This document shows, one piece after another, positions 62,113 to 64,000 of a stretch of DNA of 64,000 bases. Source of the DNA: Bacteroidia bacterium. Its GTDB lineage: Bacteria > Bacteroidota > Bacteroidia > Bacteroidales > Paludibacteraceae. Both the position numbers and the translations under genes were made by a program. The stretch is taken from contig RZYM01000007.1 in assembly GCA_009930305.1 (NCBI GenBank), positions 31,375 through 95,374 of the forward strand, read 5' to 3'. Each line of letters begins with the position of its first letter. The stretch's first letter is position 1. The notes under the pieces are model-generated. The model was given only the letters and a program-made list of their open reading frames with translations. It did no database searches and had not been told where the DNA came from.

Positions 62113-63722
62113 TTTTTATTTGTTTGTAATAATTGTTCGTATTTATTATCATCTGATAAAATCTCAATAGCCTTTTTAACTATATTGTCTTCTTTATTGA
62201 CTATTTGATAATAAGCCTCAATGCCCCAAATATTACGTGCTACTAAAGCTTTTGTTCGCAAAGATACCAATTCTTTGGAATCTTCCCATTCTTTAGCTGT
62301 ATATGCGATCTTTTTATTGTTAAGTTCGGCTTCTACATCTTCTAATAAGTCGGTTGTGTCAAACTTTTTTTCGAATGTCTTTACATTATTATATAATTCT
62401 AATTCGCGACGATGTTTGTCTGTGTATAACAAACTCACAATATTAGGTATACCGTTATTGAAAATCTCTTTATCAAGTTGACTCATTGTTGTGGTATCAG
62501 CAGGTACAAAAACGTCAGGCATTATACCACCACCTCCATATACAGTGCGTTTTAATAAAAGAGTAGAATATTTAAGTGAATCTGGCAAATTAATACTATC
62601 GGCAGATACAAATTCACCATGCTCATAGCGCTTTTTCATATCTTTTTCATAGGCTTCTTTCCCTCCCGTATATGGTCTTTGTATGCATCTTCCTGAAGGT
62701 GTGTGATATCTGGCAATAGTTAGTCTGATTTCAGAACCATCATTTAAAGTAAAAGGCCTTTGTACCAAACCCTTACCAAAACTTCTACGCCCAACAATTA
62801 AAGCTCTATCCCAGTCTTGTATGGCTCCGGATAAAATTTCGCTTGCAGATGCAGAGTATTCATTAATAAGAACAACTATTTTTCCATCTTCAAATATACC
62901 ATTGCTATTTTGTGTGCGTAATAATTCTTTTGGTGTATTTTTCCCCTCTGTGTACACAATAGTCCTATTGCCGGGTAAAAATTCGTCTGCAATATTAACC
63001 GCACTTTGCATATATCCACCTCCATTTGATTGTAGGTCAATAATCAGTTTGCTCATTCCATTACTCTTCAATTTCATAATTGCTTTGAGCATTTCGGTGT
63101 GAGTTGTTGCTGCAAATCTATTAATTTTAATATACCCGATGTTTGGGGTGATCATATAAGCTGCGTCAATACTATATATAGGTATCTTGTCGCGAATAAT
63201 TGAAAATGGAATCCACTTCCCTTGTCTAAGTATTTTTACATTTACTTTTGTTCCCTTAGGTCCGCGTAGCCGTTTCATTATGTCTGTAGTAGGCATTTTA
63301 ACACCGGCAATTGTTGAATCGTTTACATAAATAATTTTATCTCCCGGAAGTACTCCCAATTTTTCGCATGGTCCGCCTGATATGGTTTCAATAACAGTTA
63401 GTGTATCTTCTATCATATTATAGGAGATGCCAATACCCTCAAAGTTACCTTGAAGTGCTTCGTTAGAACTTTTGACTTCCTTTTTATTCAAGTATGAAGA
63501 ATGTGGATCAAGATTGTCTAACATACTAGTAATGGCATTTTCTGTAATTTTTTCGGATGATACTGAATCTACATATTGACTTAGTATAATCCAATATGCG
63601 TTAGCCAACTTCTTAATATTTGTGGCTGCCGATTCTTGATCTTCTATGCTCACCTGCGCAGATACAGTATTTATGCTCAATAGAAGAAATGATAATATAT
63701 ATATTAATGTGTATCGTTTCAT
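62109..63722 (-). CDS. C-terminal processing peptidase (S41, Prc/Ctp-like)
   Basis: This 537-aa periplasmic protease has a signal peptide (1-22, ending VSA), a CPSase-like N-terminal domain and a PDZ domain (about 95-170, EGIGISYNMIEDTLTVIETISGGPCEKLGVLPGDKI). The S41 catalytic core has the nucleophile Ser in NEYSASASE (near 295) and the general-base Lys in SFGKGLVQRP (near 320). Such enzymes trim C-termini of envelope proteins. It is in an operon with cysE and has a promoter at 63769-63800. Confidence 0.94.
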   Translation of the reverse strand: MKRYTLIYILSFLLLSINTVSAQVSIEDQESAATNIKKLANAYWIILSQYVDSVSSEKITENAITSMLDNLDPHSSYLNKKEVKSSNEALQGNFEGIGISYNMIEDTLTVIETISGGPCEKLGVLPGDKIIYVNDSTIAGVKMPTTDIMKRLRGPKGTKVNVKILRQGKWIPFSIIRDKIPIYSIDAAYMITPNIGYIKINRFAATTHTEMLKAIMKLKSNGMSKLIIDLQSNGGGYMQSAVNIADEFLPGNRTIVYTEGKNTPKELLRTQNSNGIFEDGKIVVLINEYSASASEILSGAIQDWDRALIVGRRSFGKGLVQRPFTLNDGSEIRLTIARYHTPSGRCIQRPYTGGKEAYEKDMKKRYEHGEFVSADSINLPDSLKYSTLLLKRTVYGGGGIMPDVFVPADTTTMSQLDKEIFNNGIPNIVSLLYTDKHRRELELYNNVKTFEKKFDTTDLLEDVEAELNNKKIAYTAKEWEDSKELVSLRTKALVARNIWGIEAYYQIVNKEDNIVKKAIEILSDDNKYEQLLQTNKK

Positions 63723-63768
63723 TTTTTGTTTGTAATATTCATTTTTAATTCTTGTGGTTTTATCATTG

Positions 63769-63800
63769 CAAAGTTATGCATTTGTAGCGGAATATTGCAA
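63769..63800 (-). promoter_or_regulatory. Promoter of the ctp-cysE operon
   Basis: On the minus strand TTG (63800-63798), a 21-nt spacer and TAACTTTG (63776-63769) match the consensus, about 46 nt before the ATG at 63722. Confidence 0.7.
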
Positions 63801-63953
63801 TTGGTAGATTAACAAACGAAAAAAAATCGCAGTTTTGTATTGAAAATGCGCTATAATGATTAGAAATGGCTTAAAATGGCCATCTTATTTAATCTTGATA
63901 GTCAGTCTATTGCAAAAAACTTCACTATTTTGTAAAAAAAACAGTCAAAAGAT

Positions 63954-63985
63954 TTTGTTGTTAGAATAAAAATAGTCTATCTTTG
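63954..63985 (+). promoter_or_regulatory. Outward promoter at the window end
   Basis: TTTG (63954-63957), a 20-nt spacer and TATCTTTG (63978-63985) form a near-ideal promoter reading out of the window. The gene it serves is not visible. Confidence 0.7.
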
Positions 63986-64000
63986 CACCCGCTTTTAGGG

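Overview
The window is chromosomal DNA from an AT-rich member of the Bacteroidota, most likely order Bacteroidales. Four things support this. SecA is long (1096 aa) and ends in a zinc-binding tail. Promoters repeatedly match the Bacteroidota sigma pattern TTTG / TAnnTTTG, and Shine-Dalgarno sequences are nearly absent. The window holds lineage-typical families: GldK/PorK-type lipoprotein, DUF4834, DUF2723, DUF3108, DUF3109, and AAA/DUF4143 ATPases. Gene order such as rplM-rpsI-rpsB-tsf and folP-cdaA also fits. The genetic code is standard. Most of the window is core housekeeping sequence.

Layout: 1-5.9 kb holds secA, a GH5 lipoprotein, lgt and a DUF4834 protein. 5.9-9.9 kb is the most accessory-looking stretch: an AAA/DUF4143 ATPase behind three 23-bp-spaced direct repeats, a Schlafen-AlbA_2/RecG-like protein with an internal tandem repeat, a dead XRE regulator with three in-frame stops, and gene-poor DNA. 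9.9-16.8 kb holds a TRIC-type channel, polA, a CoA-transferase, cdaA and folP. 16.9-23.4 kb holds an orphan GldK/PorK-like lipoprotein, an M16 peptidase with an O-methyltransferase, an rbfA-led operon, and tRNA-Leu(UAA). 23.5-28.4 kb holds a DUF389 protein, rmuC, a second AAA/DUF4143 ATPase and a cytosolic 5'-nucleotidase.

28.5-33.4 kb is a cluster of two reductases and two tandem YghO-type acyltransferases. I suggest it is a sphingolipid (ceramide) synthesis module. It is followed by queG and by metK, whose leader carries a SAM-II-like riboswitch with a perfectly complementary downstream strand. 35.8-49.2 kb holds DUF3108 and Ig-like surface proteins, glyS, parC, tsaE, a 5-FTHF cyclo-ligase, a membrane LytTR regulator, an acyl-CoA synthetase, fumarase and gph. 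49.2-52.1 kb is the minus-strand ribosomal operon, with structured leaders before rplM and rpsB. 52.1-60.7 kb is a six-gene minus-strand operon: DUF2723, polysaccharide deacetylase, purD, a membrane protein, a VTT protein and a RelA/SpoT homologue whose synthetase half looks dead. 60.8-64 kb holds rpsO, cysE, a ctp-type protease and a promoter firing out of the window.

The most interesting candidates are the metK leader, the putative sphingolipid cluster, the repeat-bearing control regions of the two ATPases, and the apparently hydrolase-only RSH enzyme. All functional calls come from reading sequence; no database search was run.
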